Assembly: GCA_030612725.1 (NCBI GenBank)
Contig: JAUWNJ010000025.1
Location: 1-46,215, forward strand
DNA: 46,215 nucleotides
Direction: 5' to 3'
Origin: Planctomycetales bacterium
GTDB lineage: Bacteria; Planctomycetota; Phycisphaerae; SM23-33
Below are positions 31,973-39,803 of the stretch, piece after piece (the first letter of the stretch is position 1; each line of letters opens with the position of its first letter). Position numbers and translations under genes: made by a program. The notes under the pieces are model-generated. The model made no database searches and was not told where the DNA came from. It worked only from the letters and a program-made list of their open reading frames with translations.

Positions 31973-31990
31973 TCGGTCAGTTTGAGCAGG

Positions 31991-33358
31991 TTATAAACCG
32001 TCGTTTGCGATTTTTTCGAGTACTTCGAGTCCTTCGCGGAGTCCTTCTTCGTTAATCAGAAGCGGCGGGCAGATCTTCACCGCACATCCGCCGATGCCGA
32101 CCGGGGCAAAGAGCATGAGACCCTGCTGCACCGCGCGGTGGACCATCTGCCATGCCGGTTCGGGATCCGGATCAGTCGTGCCCGGCCTGGTGAACTGCAA
32201 TGCTCCAACCAGACCCGTCGATACCCATCGCCCGATTTTTCCGCCCGCTGCCTTGGTGATACGTTCGCAACCGTCAGCGAGAACGGGCGCTAACTTCGCG
32301 GCGTTTTCGATGAGACCTTCAGACTCGACGACTTCCAGATTCGCCAGCGCAGCCGCCGAGCAAATCGGATTGGCCGAGTGCGTGCTGGTCATCTCGCCGG
32401 GCCCGTACATGCTCATTAACTCTTCCGTACCCAGCACCGCCGAGACCGGCATGCCGCCGGAGATGCTCTTTCCACACGCCACGAGGTCCGGAACGACGCC
32501 AAGGTGCGAGAAACCGAACGGTTTACCAGTCCGACCGAAACCGGCTTGAACCTCGTCAAAGATCATCACTGCCTTGTGTTCGTCGCACCACGCGCGAATT
32601 TTCTGCGCATAATCCGCCGGCATGAGCGTCGCGTTACAGCCCTGGAAGGTCTCGCCCATCACGCCGCAAACGTCGTCGGGATTTACACCCTTATCAGCCA
32701 GCGTTTTGACGAATACGTCGAAACTCGTGTCGGTTTGGCGGAAACCTTCGGGGAAGGGGACCTGGACGAATTCCGGATGTTCCCCGCCAAGCCAGGATTT
32801 AAGCGCATCCGACCCGCCCGCCAGTTGCGCGCCCATCGACCGCCCGTGAAAACCGTTCTCGAACGACACCATAATATTCTTTTTATCGCCGCCGACCTGT
32901 TGGCCTTTCGTCCGCGCCAGTTTGATGCAACATTCGGTCGCTTCGGCGCCGGTCGTTAGCAGGAAGACCCGTTTCAGCGGAGCAGGGAGCATGGCTGTGA
33001 TCTTCTCAACCAGTCTGACGCGAATCTCCGTTACGAAGCAGTAGGAGTGGTACATTCCGTGGTTGGCCATATCTGCGATGGCCTTGACGATTTTCGGATG
33101 CCCATGCCCGGACGATGTTACCAGCACGCCGGCGGAGAAGTCCAGCCAGGTATTTCCGTATGCGTCGGAGATGGTAAATCCCTGACCGTGGTCCCAGACA
33201 ATCGGAGGCTGACCGCCCATGCTCCGGGGTTCGAGGCTTCGCAGACGCTTGAGCAAATCAACAGATTCGGGAACCGGAATCTGCGTGCAAATTGTCCGAT
33301 ATTTCGTCTTGACCGGAGCGACATTTTCCGGAACGAGTGGGAATTCCTTGGTAGCCAT
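31991..33358 (-). CDS. Class III PLP-dependent aminotransferase
   Basis: The 455-residue fold-type I enzyme resembles 4-aminobutyrate/acetylornithine-type transaminases. Motifs include TTGAEATECCIKLAR, FHGRSMG, the aspartate in IMIFDEVQAGFGRTG, and the PLP-binding lysine in LVACGKSISGGMPVSAVLG. It would move an amino group from an omega-amino acid or amino sugar to 2-oxoglutarate or pyruvate; the substrate cannot be fixed from sequence. GGAAC lies 5-9 bases upstream of the ATG. It is 130 bases downstream of a Gfo/Idh/MocA gene on the same strand, which hints at sugar or cyclitol amine metabolism (inference). Confidence 0.88.
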   Translation of the reverse strand: MATKEFPLVPENVAPVKTKYRTICTQIPVPESVDLLKRLRSLEPRSMGGQPPIVWDHGQGFTISDAYGNTWLDFSAGVLVTSSGHGHPKIVKAIADMANHGMYHSYCFVTEIRVRLVEKITAMLPAPLKRVFLLTTGAEATECCIKLARTKGQQVGGDKKNIMVSFENGFHGRSMGAQLAGGSDALKSWLGGEHPEFVQVPFPEGFRQTDTSFDVFVKTLADKGVNPDDVCGVMGETFQGCNATLMPADYAQKIRAWCDEHKAVMIFDEVQAGFGRTGKPFGFSHLGVVPDLVACGKSISGGMPVSAVLGTEELMSMYGPGEMTSTHSANPICSAAALANLEVVESEGLIENAAKLAPVLADGCERITKAAGGKIGRWVSTGLVGALQFTRPGTTDPDPEPAWQMVHRAVQQGLMLFAPVGIGGCAVKICPPLLINEEGLREGLEVLEKIANDGL

Positions 33359-33374
33359 GCTTGTTCCTTATTTT

Positions 33375-33482
33375 ACCTAATGCCAAATGCCTGATTCATA
33401 ATGCCAAATGATAAATTCTAAATGCTAAATGTTTTGGTTGGACGTCTTTGAAGTTTATCATTTAGCATTTAGCATTAGTCAT
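33375..33482. repeat. AAATGC/TTAGCATTT inverted word repeat
   Basis: Between the aminotransferase and the oxidoreductase gene there are repeated words, ATGCCAAATG and TAAATGCTAAATG on one side and CATTTAGCATTTAGCATTAG on the other. They can fold into a long imperfect hairpin. Confidence 0.75.
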
Positions 33483-33487
33483 TTCCG

Positions 33488-34744
33488 TTAGTATTCTCTA
33501 AACCGCACTGCCGACTTATCGTAATCTATCAGCACTTCCCGTCCGCCGGACAGGATACTCTTTCTGCCGGCCTCGACCACCAGTTCGTTATAATTGCTGT
33601 TGGCGGGGGTGGCCATTATACCTTCTTTATCAAATTGTTTGACGAGTTTCTGCCGCTGGGCCAGGTCGTCGATTTCTCTGGCCTTGCATCCTGCTCGGAT
33701 GATGAATTCGGCGCTGCGTTGGGCGTATCCGACGGGCGTAAGCCCACCGCCGCCGAGGTCGAGCAGTTTGAAGTAATCGGGGCTTGGTTCAGCGTAAATC
33801 GTATCGCCCGGATCGCTCCCTGCCGAGTTGTAACTGTATTTCACGCCGCGATACTGGTCGCGGTGCAGAAGCAGCGTCGCGTCGTTGTCGCCCTGGCACC
33901 ACATTGTCAGGCCTTGGGCGTTCCCGCCGGGTGCGGCATTGGGATAGCCCATCGCATCGACCACGCTCAGCGACGCGCCGTTCTCCCATATAACCCGCCC
34001 GTCCGTCCAGAGATAGCCTTCGCGTCCGTTGGGGTATTTATCGACGATGCCATAGACGCTTACGGAAACAGGTTTCAGGCCTGTGATGAAGGCCACCAGA
34101 TCGACGTAATGGCATCCGACGTAGGTGAACATGTCGGAGTTTTCGCAGGTGCACCAGTTCTGGAAGTTTGAGTCGCGGTAGTACCAAGGCTCGATCATTT
34201 GGGCCTGGGCGAGGCGAAACTCGCCGAAGCGTCCTGCCCGGTATGCCTGGCGTGCCATAAGGTTGCGGTCGTCGAAACGCTTGTGATACTCGACGCCGAC
34301 GATGAGGCCTCGCTCGTACGCGCGGGCGGCGATTTCTTCTGCCTGTGCGTGCGAGAGAACCAGCGGCTTGACGATGCAGACGTGCTGATCGTTCTTGATG
34401 GCGGCGTCCAGCACGGAATAGTGGAATTGGTCCGGTACGGCGATTACGGTGATGCCGCCGCGTGGAGCGTCCGCGAGGACTTCGGCGTACATATCGGGGA
34501 ATTTTTCATCCGCGCCGACCTTGGCCGGATCGGGATGAGGCCTGAAACTCTGTCCGGGGAAGGCGTTTTTCAGCGTCTCGTCATTGGCCAATTCTGCAAG
34601 TGGTGCCGCGTTCAGGGCGCAGATGTGGATGTCGCCGACAACGCCGGAGCGCTGGAGGTGATAGACCGTCGGAAGAAGTTGAATCCGCGTAATCATACCA
34701 CCGCCGACAAATGTTACCTGTGGTAATGCGTCTGTATTCTTCAT
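33488..34744 (-). CDS. Gfo/Idh/MocA-family oxidoreductase
   Basis: The 418-residue protein has an N-terminal Rossmann fold (VTFVGGGMITRIQLLP) and the family's substrate region. CIVKPLVLSHAQAEE fits the usual EKP motif (here VKP), and YHKRFDDRN follows. A C-terminal beta-domain contains GCHYVDLVAFITG. Members oxidise or reduce sugars, inositols or amino sugars with NAD(P); the particular substrate is unknown. ATG 34744 is used because GGAGA is 9 bases upstream; a longer frame upstream has no family similarity. The gene faces away from the membrane-protein gene at 34906. Confidence 0.85.
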   Translation of the reverse strand: MKNTDALPQVTFVGGGMITRIQLLPTVYHLQRSGVVGDIHICALNAAPLAELANDETLKNAFPGQSFRPHPDPAKVGADEKFPDMYAEVLADAPRGGITVIAVPDQFHYSVLDAAIKNDQHVCIVKPLVLSHAQAEEIAARAYERGLIVGVEYHKRFDDRNLMARQAYRAGRFGEFRLAQAQMIEPWYYRDSNFQNWCTCENSDMFTYVGCHYVDLVAFITGLKPVSVSVYGIVDKYPNGREGYLWTDGRVIWENGASLSVVDAMGYPNAAPGGNAQGLTMWCQGDNDATLLLHRDQYRGVKYSYNSAGSDPGDTIYAEPSPDYFKLLDLGGGGLTPVGYAQRSAEFIIRAGCKAREIDDLAQRQKLVKQFDKEGIMATPANSNYNELVVEAGRKSILSGGREVLIDYDKSAVRFREY

Positions 34745-34905
34745 TGATGCTTTCTCCGCTCTTACAACCCAACCTGCCCGTTTGACTGACTGGCAAACGT
34801 GGGAATTTACGCCATAGACCATTTTTAGTCAAGGGCGGTTTGGGTGTTGACGAGGCTGTGGCGTTGGTGATAATAAACTCCAGGGGCATATGAAAGGATT
34901 GAGAG

Positions 34906-35706
34906 ATGTGGGATTGGAAGAGGATCGTAATTTTTTCTGTTCCTTTTGTCCTTTTGATGTTTGGGGCGGTTGCGTGGCTTTTCCTGAGAAAGACAATCCG
35001 CTCCCGAGCGCGCGTCGCAAAGCAACTCAAGGCCGACCCCGACATCAACGAGTGGCTGGTCGTCTTCGGATGGAGCCGGAAGGTACTGTACGTTCCGGTG
35101 ATACTGACCTCGCTGGTGGCGTTCGTATTAATGCTGCTCCAGGCCGGGCCTATACCCGGAATCAATGCCGGAATCGTCGGCGGAATCTGGGTGGGCGTAT
35201 TCATCCTGAACTTCCTCGTCGATGAATACGAGATGAGCATAAAGGTGCTGCTGATCGGACTGCTGTGCGCGATTGTCCTTTTACTGTGGCTGATGTTCAT
35301 GGGCTGGCTGATGCCGTTTTTGAAATTCTTCAGACACTTTGGTATCGAAATCAGCGCAATGGGATATCTGCTTCTGGCGATGGTGTTCACGCTGGCCATT
35401 CTGATTGCGTGGCTTAGGGGATTGTTCTACTACGTAGCCATTACGCCGAACTACATGAACATCCAGGTCGGCCCAACGGAGACGGGCGAGCAGATTGCCC
35501 GCGAGGAGTACAGCACTCGGATCGACACGGGCGATTTTCTGGAGCGGCTGCTGGGCTTCGGGCGGATTATAATCACCTTCAGCGACCAGCGTCGTCAGCC
35601 AATGATGCTTCTGGTGGGGCGGATAGGAAAAAAGGCCACTCTGCTGGAATCAATCCGCGGAAAACTCGCACTAGACCGCTATCAGCCAGCAAGGGAAGGG
35701 GAATGA
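34906..35706 (+). CDS. Membrane protein with C-terminal PH-like domain, unknown function
   Basis: The 266-residue protein has one membrane helix near the N-terminus (7-26), a short cytoplasmic stretch, and four to five further helices (about 60-175). A soluble C-terminal domain of about 90 residues (YVAITPNYMNIQVGPTETGE, IIITFSDQRRQPMMLLVG) resembles bacterial PH-like (bPH2/YdbT) domains. I do not recognise a named family. AAAGGATT precedes the ATG. The last bases run into the remnant of an XRE regulator. Confidence 0.65.
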   Translation: MWDWKRIVIFSVPFVLLMFGAVAWLFLRKTIRSRARVAKQLKADPDINEWLVVFGWSRKVLYVPVILTSLVAFVLMLLQAGPIPGINAGIVGGIWVGVFILNFLVDEYEMSIKVLLIGLLCAIVLLLWLMFMGWLMPFLKFFRHFGIEISAMGYLLLAMVFTLAILIAWLRGLFYYVAITPNYMNIQVGPTETGEQIAREEYSTRIDTGDFLERLLGFGRIIITFSDQRRQPMMLLVGRIGKKATLLESIRGKLALDRYQPAREGE

Positions 35707-35794
35707 AAGCGGTGTAGTTAATAAACCAAACGTTCAAACTATGGCGAAAATCACTAAAGCTCTTGATGTTTCAATAGAGGAGTTAATAAAATGA
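35705..35794 (+). pseudogene. C-terminal remnant of an XRE-type (HTH) regulator
   Basis: Following the stop of the membrane-protein gene, one frame reads ESGVVNKPNVQTMAKITKAL then DVSIEELIK and stops. This is the typical end of an HTH_3 domain (E-x-G-x3-KP-x2-x-T-x-x-KIAKAL-x-VS-x-EL). The DNA-binding first half is absent. An ATG at 35741 could start a 17-codon peptide. The stop overlaps the ATG of the next gene (ATGA), so the pair was once translationally coupled. Confidence 0.7.
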
Positions 35795-36267
35795 AACAAA
35801 CCATGATTACCAAAGCAGAAAATTATTACTTAAACCAACCCATAAATGAAGCGCCCGATTTAAAAGAATACACAGCCGAAGAATATCAAATGTTCGAGAT
35901 GGCTGGCTGGGTAAAAATGTTAGAAGATGAAAGAATATATCATGGGAAAGAAACTAATCTAAACGGGAGTTTGTGGGACACGGTAATCGGTGCTACTAAT
36001 GGCAAAATTTACAAAATTTCTTTGCTAATCATAGATGCGAACAAAAAGCATATGGGGAATGTTTTCAAATCAACACTCGATTATATGATTAAAGAAATGG
36101 GCAAATATAGCGAACATCCATTTTTATCTAAAAGATATATTTGGGACGCACCAGAAGGAAATCTAATTTTTGAACAACTAAGTAAATTCGGACAACACTG
36201 TATAAATATTTTTATTACTTCCAGTTCTATAAGAGAACAAGTGCAAAATTATATTTCTAAACACTAG
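35791..36267 (+). CDS. AT-rich orphan protein
   Basis: This 158-residue soluble protein is of no family I recognise. Residues 1-60 are acidic and Tyr/Glu-rich (KEYTAEEYQMFEMAGWVKML); the second half has a possible alpha/beta pattern (ISLLIIDANKKHMGNVFKST). Codon use and base composition are clearly more AT-rich than any neighbour, a mark of recent transfer. AGAGGAG precedes the ATG, which overlaps the stop of the XRE remnant; in related mobile modules an XRE gene and its partner often form a toxin-antitoxin or defence pair, but nothing here proves that. Confidence 0.7.
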   Translation: MKQTMITKAENYYLNQPINEAPDLKEYTAEEYQMFEMAGWVKMLEDERIYHGKETNLNGSLWDTVIGATNGKIYKISLLIIDANKKHMGNVFKSTLDYMIKEMGKYSEHPFLSKRYIWDAPEGNLIFEQLSKFGQHCINIFITSSSIREQVQNYISKH

Positions 36268-36475
36268 GGAAACATGGGGAAACATGGGAAACATGGGAAA
36301 CATGGGGAGGGAAGGGATTTGAAAAGCAAAAATCCAATTTGCGGCTTTCGTAGAGTACATCAGTGCCACCAACCAGGGAAATAGGGGACGCTAACCTATT
36401 TCCTATTTCCCGCCGCGCTATCTTCGATAAAAAACAGGGAAATATGAGACGTTCCCATATCTCCCCAGTTGTGTA
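36264..36475. repeat. GGGAAACATG/GGGAAATAG hairpin repeats left of the ATPase gene
   Basis: Five close copies of GGAAACATG lie at about 36268-36312. A hairpin GGAAATAGG (36377-36385) with CCTATTTCC (36395-36403) and another imperfect one (about 36437-36468, GGGAAATATGAGACGTTCCC) follow. Similar sequence lies right of the ATPase gene (38299-38329). They look like REP-type mobile hairpins. Confidence 0.7.
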
Positions 36476-36498
36476 ATGAGTCAGTGCCGTACCAAGTT

Positions 36499-38010
36499 TC
36501 AGCGCACAACCTCTGTCTCTATTTGTCTGAGTATCTTAATAACGTCAGCCGCCGATTTTTCAAATGCATCTTTAGCATCTTCATCGTTGGAAGCAATCCA
36601 CGCTTCCACTTTCTCAAGGAGCGACTTTTTCAATGCCTGTTTCTCTTGCCCTCCCTGCATTGGAAGGATAGCGTTAACGTCCTCCCGAAATTGGTCAGGA
36701 TAATACTGTTCAAAGTCGTGTTGTGATAGTTGAAGAAACCGGTCTTCGCTCCAGCCTGACTTAGTATAAACGTCCTTCAGCTTGTCAATGACCTTCTTCT
36801 CCTCCTCACCCCCATCAACCACAACCCAAGCACCTTTTTTATACATTGGCTCCAAGTGGAGGAACACCAGTAGGTTATTTAGAGCGTCGAACTTCTGGGA
36901 CACCTGCGACAGTGATCGTGCGGAATATGTGCGTAGGCGATTGACAAGTTTAGGCGCAAACCAAGGGATTAGGTACTCCCTGATGATTTTTTCTGCCGAC
37001 GACTCTTCTAGGACTAACCAGGCATCCCAAAGGTCAAGGTCGCTGAACTCATACCCAAGTTCATCCAAAATGTCTTTACGTGCGTCGCATGTGGGCTCGA
37101 TTTCTCGTATGGTCGATGTCGGTAGTCGGTCCTTTAGGCTAAACTCAAAGTGAAAAATTTTGGCTTCGGGCAATGCACCCAGCTGCTTCAGGACAATGTT
37201 CGAGTGTGTTGTAATTATGAATTGGTTATTCTCTGACTTCTCTGCGATAAATCCGAGGAGTATCTTGAGTGCTCGCGGATGCACATCGTTCTCTGGTTCT
37301 TCGATCAGGAACAACTTGTCTTTAGCCATGGCTAGGTCTTTCACAAGCCCGAGGATGTTCATCACCCCTTCGCCCATTGCCAACAGAGGGATATTCTGCA
37401 TATCATCGACCGTATAGACCGCTCGCTTGCCGCCATCAGTGTGCGCTGCCGTAATATTGAAGCCGAAGATGTCTTTACAGGCACGCATGTAAAACTCGTT
37501 GGCTGGCAATTCAGGATTGGAGAGCCGGTCAATTTTCGCGTTCAGGTTTTCAAAATTTTTGAGAACGCTTTGAACTATACTAGATGTTACTTGTTCTTTA
37601 AGTTCAGCAACCTTTCGCTTGGAGATAAAGGGATAAATAAAATTATTCGGCTCTCTGTTTTGTATTCGTCCGACCAGTTCAGTTTGGCCCTTGGAACTTT
37701 CTTGGGCTGAAAGAACCAATTGTCCCTCGTTCCTTGGGTTACGTTCTAAAAATATCCTTTTGTATTTACCCTCAAAATATATCCTGTCAACATCTTCAAA
37801 GTATATCTCGGCACGGACTTCTTGCTGGTGAATTCTGACATCCGTCAACGCCATGGAAGGTAATTGATCCTGGAGCGACAATAGCGGAAGAAGGACGGTA
37901 GACTTGCCTGAGTTGTTAGGACCAACCAAGATGTTCACTCTTCGTGAGAGAGGGAGCGTTTCGTCCTCAAACGAACGAATGTTCAGAAGGCGAAGCTTTT
38001 TGATCCACAT
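36499..38010 (-). CDS. OLD-like AAA ATPase (AAA15/AAA21) with possible TOPRIM domain
   Basis: The 503-residue protein begins with an SMC/RecF-type ATPase (MWIKKLRLLNIRSFEDETLP; Walker A GPNNSGKSTVLLP at 31-43). It continues to the ABC-like LLAMGEGVMNILGL signature and Walker B FLIEEPENDVHPRAL, with TTHSNIVLKQL after it. The C-terminal third (about 335-440) has WLVLEESSAEKIIREYLIPW and VVVDGGEEEKK, which fit the Glu and Asp positions of a TOPRIM nuclease fold as in OLD proteins. Such proteins are often anti-phage effectors, but no partner such as a UvrD-like helicase is adjacent. The gene is flanked by REP-like hairpins. Confidence 0.8.
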   Translation of the reverse strand: MWIKKLRLLNIRSFEDETLPLSRRVNILVGPNNSGKSTVLLPLLSLQDQLPSMALTDVRIHQQEVRAEIYFEDVDRIYFEGKYKRIFLERNPRNEGQLVLSAQESSKGQTELVGRIQNREPNNFIYPFISKRKVAELKEQVTSSIVQSVLKNFENLNAKIDRLSNPELPANEFYMRACKDIFGFNITAAHTDGGKRAVYTVDDMQNIPLLAMGEGVMNILGLVKDLAMAKDKLFLIEEPENDVHPRALKILLGFIAEKSENNQFIITTHSNIVLKQLGALPEAKIFHFEFSLKDRLPTSTIREIEPTCDARKDILDELGYEFSDLDLWDAWLVLEESSAEKIIREYLIPWFAPKLVNRLRTYSARSLSQVSQKFDALNNLLVFLHLEPMYKKGAWVVVDGGEEEKKVIDKLKDVYTKSGWSEDRFLQLSQHDFEQYYPDQFREDVNAILPMQGGQEKQALKKSLLEKVEAWIASNDEDAKDAFEKSAADVIKILRQIETEVVR

Positions 38011-38374
38011 ACCCTTATCCCCTGGTGGTAATGCGACAATTACCCATCAGTCGTAGGCTGTGTCGAGGCCCACCTCGGCCTGCCCCACAAACCCGGCCTG
38101 TACATTCAAAGCAATTAGCAATCAGCCAAAACCCAATAAACAAAAGACCTGAATGCTGACTGCTTTGAGACGATATCTGGCTTTTCAGGCAGAGCCTAAA
38201 ATCAACAACCCCGACCGAAATTGCCATAATAAATGAATTGCCAAAATTCTAACCTAACCAGATAGCGTCCGTCAAGTTTTCGCGTGTAAAAATCCGATAG
38301 GAAACATGGGGATGTTCCCCAGGTTTCCTAATAATTATTTCGGTTGGCCATAAAGCGGAAAAGCAGAAATCGGG
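38011..38374. other. Intergenic region right of the ATPase gene with one hairpin
   Basis: No gene can be supported here. A hairpin at 38299-38329 (14-base arms with one mismatch, AGGAAACATGGGGA against TCCCCAGGTTTCCT) shares its word with the repeats at 36264-36475. The rest (38030-38250) is unremarkable; short frames have no ribosome-binding site or recognisable product. Confidence 0.6.
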
Positions 38375-38788
38375 ATGGAAACTCAAAAAGTACAAATGGC
38401 GGGAACGGCTATATTCGCCTGGGCGCTCTTGGGGGTATCCGGGACGTATGGAATTATGCTGGCGGTGTCCATCTGGCAAATTGGAATAGAGGGCATGGTC
38501 GGCTTTCCTGTCTGCCTGCTCAATGCCGCTATATTCTTCTCTCTGTCCAGAGATGTTCGAAGAGGCTCTTATCTGGGGTTCGCTGTGGGGTATCTCGCTT
38601 TGGGTTTTGCAAGTTATTTGTGTATTGCGATTTTCGGATGGCCTGTAAGTAAGTGGCTATCAGATCCGATAATGGTTGCGTTTTATGGTATCCCGATGCT
38701 GGCGTCCTTTTTGGCGCTTGGCGTTGGGATGTGGACCATCGTGTCAGTAAGACGCAGGAAGAAAGTCGAGGACTTGATTCAAGGGTAG
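38375..38788 (+). CDS. Small four-helix membrane protein, unknown
   Basis: The 137-residue protein has four predicted membrane helices (about 8-32, 40-56, 62-84, 96-122) and ends in a basic tail (RRRKKVEDLIQG). No family is recognised. The start at ATG 38375 has only a weak Shine-Dalgarno (CGGAAAAGCAG). It stands alone between repeat-rich gaps. Confidence 0.55.
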   Translation: METQKVQMAGTAIFAWALLGVSGTYGIMLAVSIWQIGIEGMVGFPVCLLNAAIFFSLSRDVRRGSYLGFAVGYLALGFASYLCIAIFGWPVSKWLSDPIMVAFYGIPMLASFLALGVGMWTIVSVRRRKKVEDLIQG

Positions 38789-39038
38789 CGGTAGGCTCCG
38801 GACCAGGGTTTTGGGTCTGGTGGGTGCTTGCTGCGAAAACAAACAACGTCTTCGGGAGGCACAATTGGCCGGTATCAGAGCACCCACAAGTTTCCGCTCC
38901 GCTCCAACTTGAAGGTGCCACCCGCCGTATGGGACCGGTCGTGAAAATTCCAAATTCCCCATACAGGGAAGCCCCCGGCATTGCCGGGGGATATGTGTGC
39001 TCCCGCGTTTCAACATTATTCCCCCGCATTGACATTAT

Positions 39039-39063
39039 CCCCCTGCAGTGCAGGGGGCTTTTT
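39039..39063 (+). terminator. GC hairpin with T-run
   Basis: CCCCCTGCA (39039-39047) pairs with TGCAGGGGG (39049-39057) and is followed by CTTTTT. It has the form of an intrinsic terminator, but the nearest upstream gene ends 250 bases away, so it may be a mobile repeat; a similar hairpin without T-run lies at 38972-38990. Confidence 0.5.
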
Positions 39064-39074
39064 GATCGCGCTGT

Positions 39075-39211
39075 GTTCGCGTTTGCGCGCGCAAAGGCGA
39101 ACGTAAAAATCGGGGAGATGAAAAATTCCAAAAAAACTTTTCCCAAGGCCGCCAAGGACTTATGCCGTCGCAATCCGTTTTGTGTTCGCGTTTGCGCGCG
39201 CAAACGCGAAC
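39075..39211. repeat. Two copies of a 28-base palindrome
   Basis: At 39184-39211 there is a perfect 28-base palindrome (GTTCGCGTTTGCGC and its inverse). At 39075-39102 a copy has one changed base. Both follow TGTG and precede GTAAAA/GCAAAA, so longer units of about 40 bases are repeated. Confidence 0.85.
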
Positions 39212-39237
39212 GCAAAAGTTAATGTAGAGGACAGATA

Positions 39238-39282
39238 GGGACTTGGGACTTGGGACTTGGGACTAGGGACTAGGGACTAGGG
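39238..39282. repeat. Six tandem GGGACTT/GGGACTA units
   Basis: Three copies of GGGACTT followed by three of GGGACTA and a final GGG. The change of the last base in the second half suggests expansion in two steps. Confidence 0.9.
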
Positions 39283-39485
39283 AAAAGAAAAACAGAGGAA
39301 CAGAAGAAAAGAAAAACAACAGATGAACCAATCAATCAATCAATCAATCAACCAATCAACCAGTCAACCATCAACTTGGGCCGTTTAGGCAAGATAGGCA
39401 ATGGCGGATTTTTTAAAATGGGCGTAAAAATGACCTCGAAAACCGCAACTGCTTGCACGGAAAGAACTTATGGATTTTGGAAACT

Positions 39486-39592
39486 TTCCCAATTGTTCCC
39501 AATCGTTCCCATTTGTTCCCAATCGTTCCGAATCGTTCCGAATCGTTCCCAATCGTTCCGTTTCGTTCCGTTTTGTTCCGTTTCGTTCCACA
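39486..39592. repeat. GTTCCCAATC-type tandem array
   Basis: About ten units of 10-11 bases (GTTCCCAATC, GTTCCGAATC, GTTCCGTTTC). The units drift in sequence from left to right. The array gives stop-free frames on both strands. Confidence 0.9.
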
Positions 39593-39803
39593 ACGTGGTC
39601 CTCGCAGAGTCCTCGCAGAGTCCTACGGACTACGGACTACGGACCGCTTCGGCCAGGAAATGTTCCCTCGCCAGTACCTGCAGGGATTGGGACGGAGCAC
39701 TCAACTTCCCTTGGTAAATTTTCTCGCCGGAATCGGGATATTGCTGTATAATAAGGTATGGCTCATTGCTCGACTGAATAATGGATATGAAGGAGGATTT
39801 TCC

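Larger units (their letters stand above)
38789..39803. other. 1-kb gene-free, repeat-rich region
   Basis: This region has no supportable gene. From left to right it holds GC hairpins (38972-38990; 39039-39057), a palindrome pair (39075-39102; 39184-39211), a 7-base tandem array (39238-39282), an AATC/AACC-type array (39322-39374), and a long GTTCCCAATC-type array (39486-39592). Short copies of CTCGCAGAGTC and CTACGGACTA follow (39599-39645). Long open frames in it come from the repeats being stop-free and are not genes. Confidence 0.8.

Noticed and set aside
36499-38010. Complete Gabija or other two-gene OLD defence system
   Set aside because: No UvrD-like helicase or other partner lies next to the ATPase, so only a lone OLD-like protein can be claimed.
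39238-39374. CRISPR-like array
   Set aside because: Units are 4-7 bases with no spacers; these are simple tandem repeats and no cas genes are present.
39453-39803. Upstream extension of the aspartic-protease frame through the GTTCCCAATC array
   Set aside because: The extension is translated repeat; the signal peptide and AAGGAGG clearly place the start at 39804.
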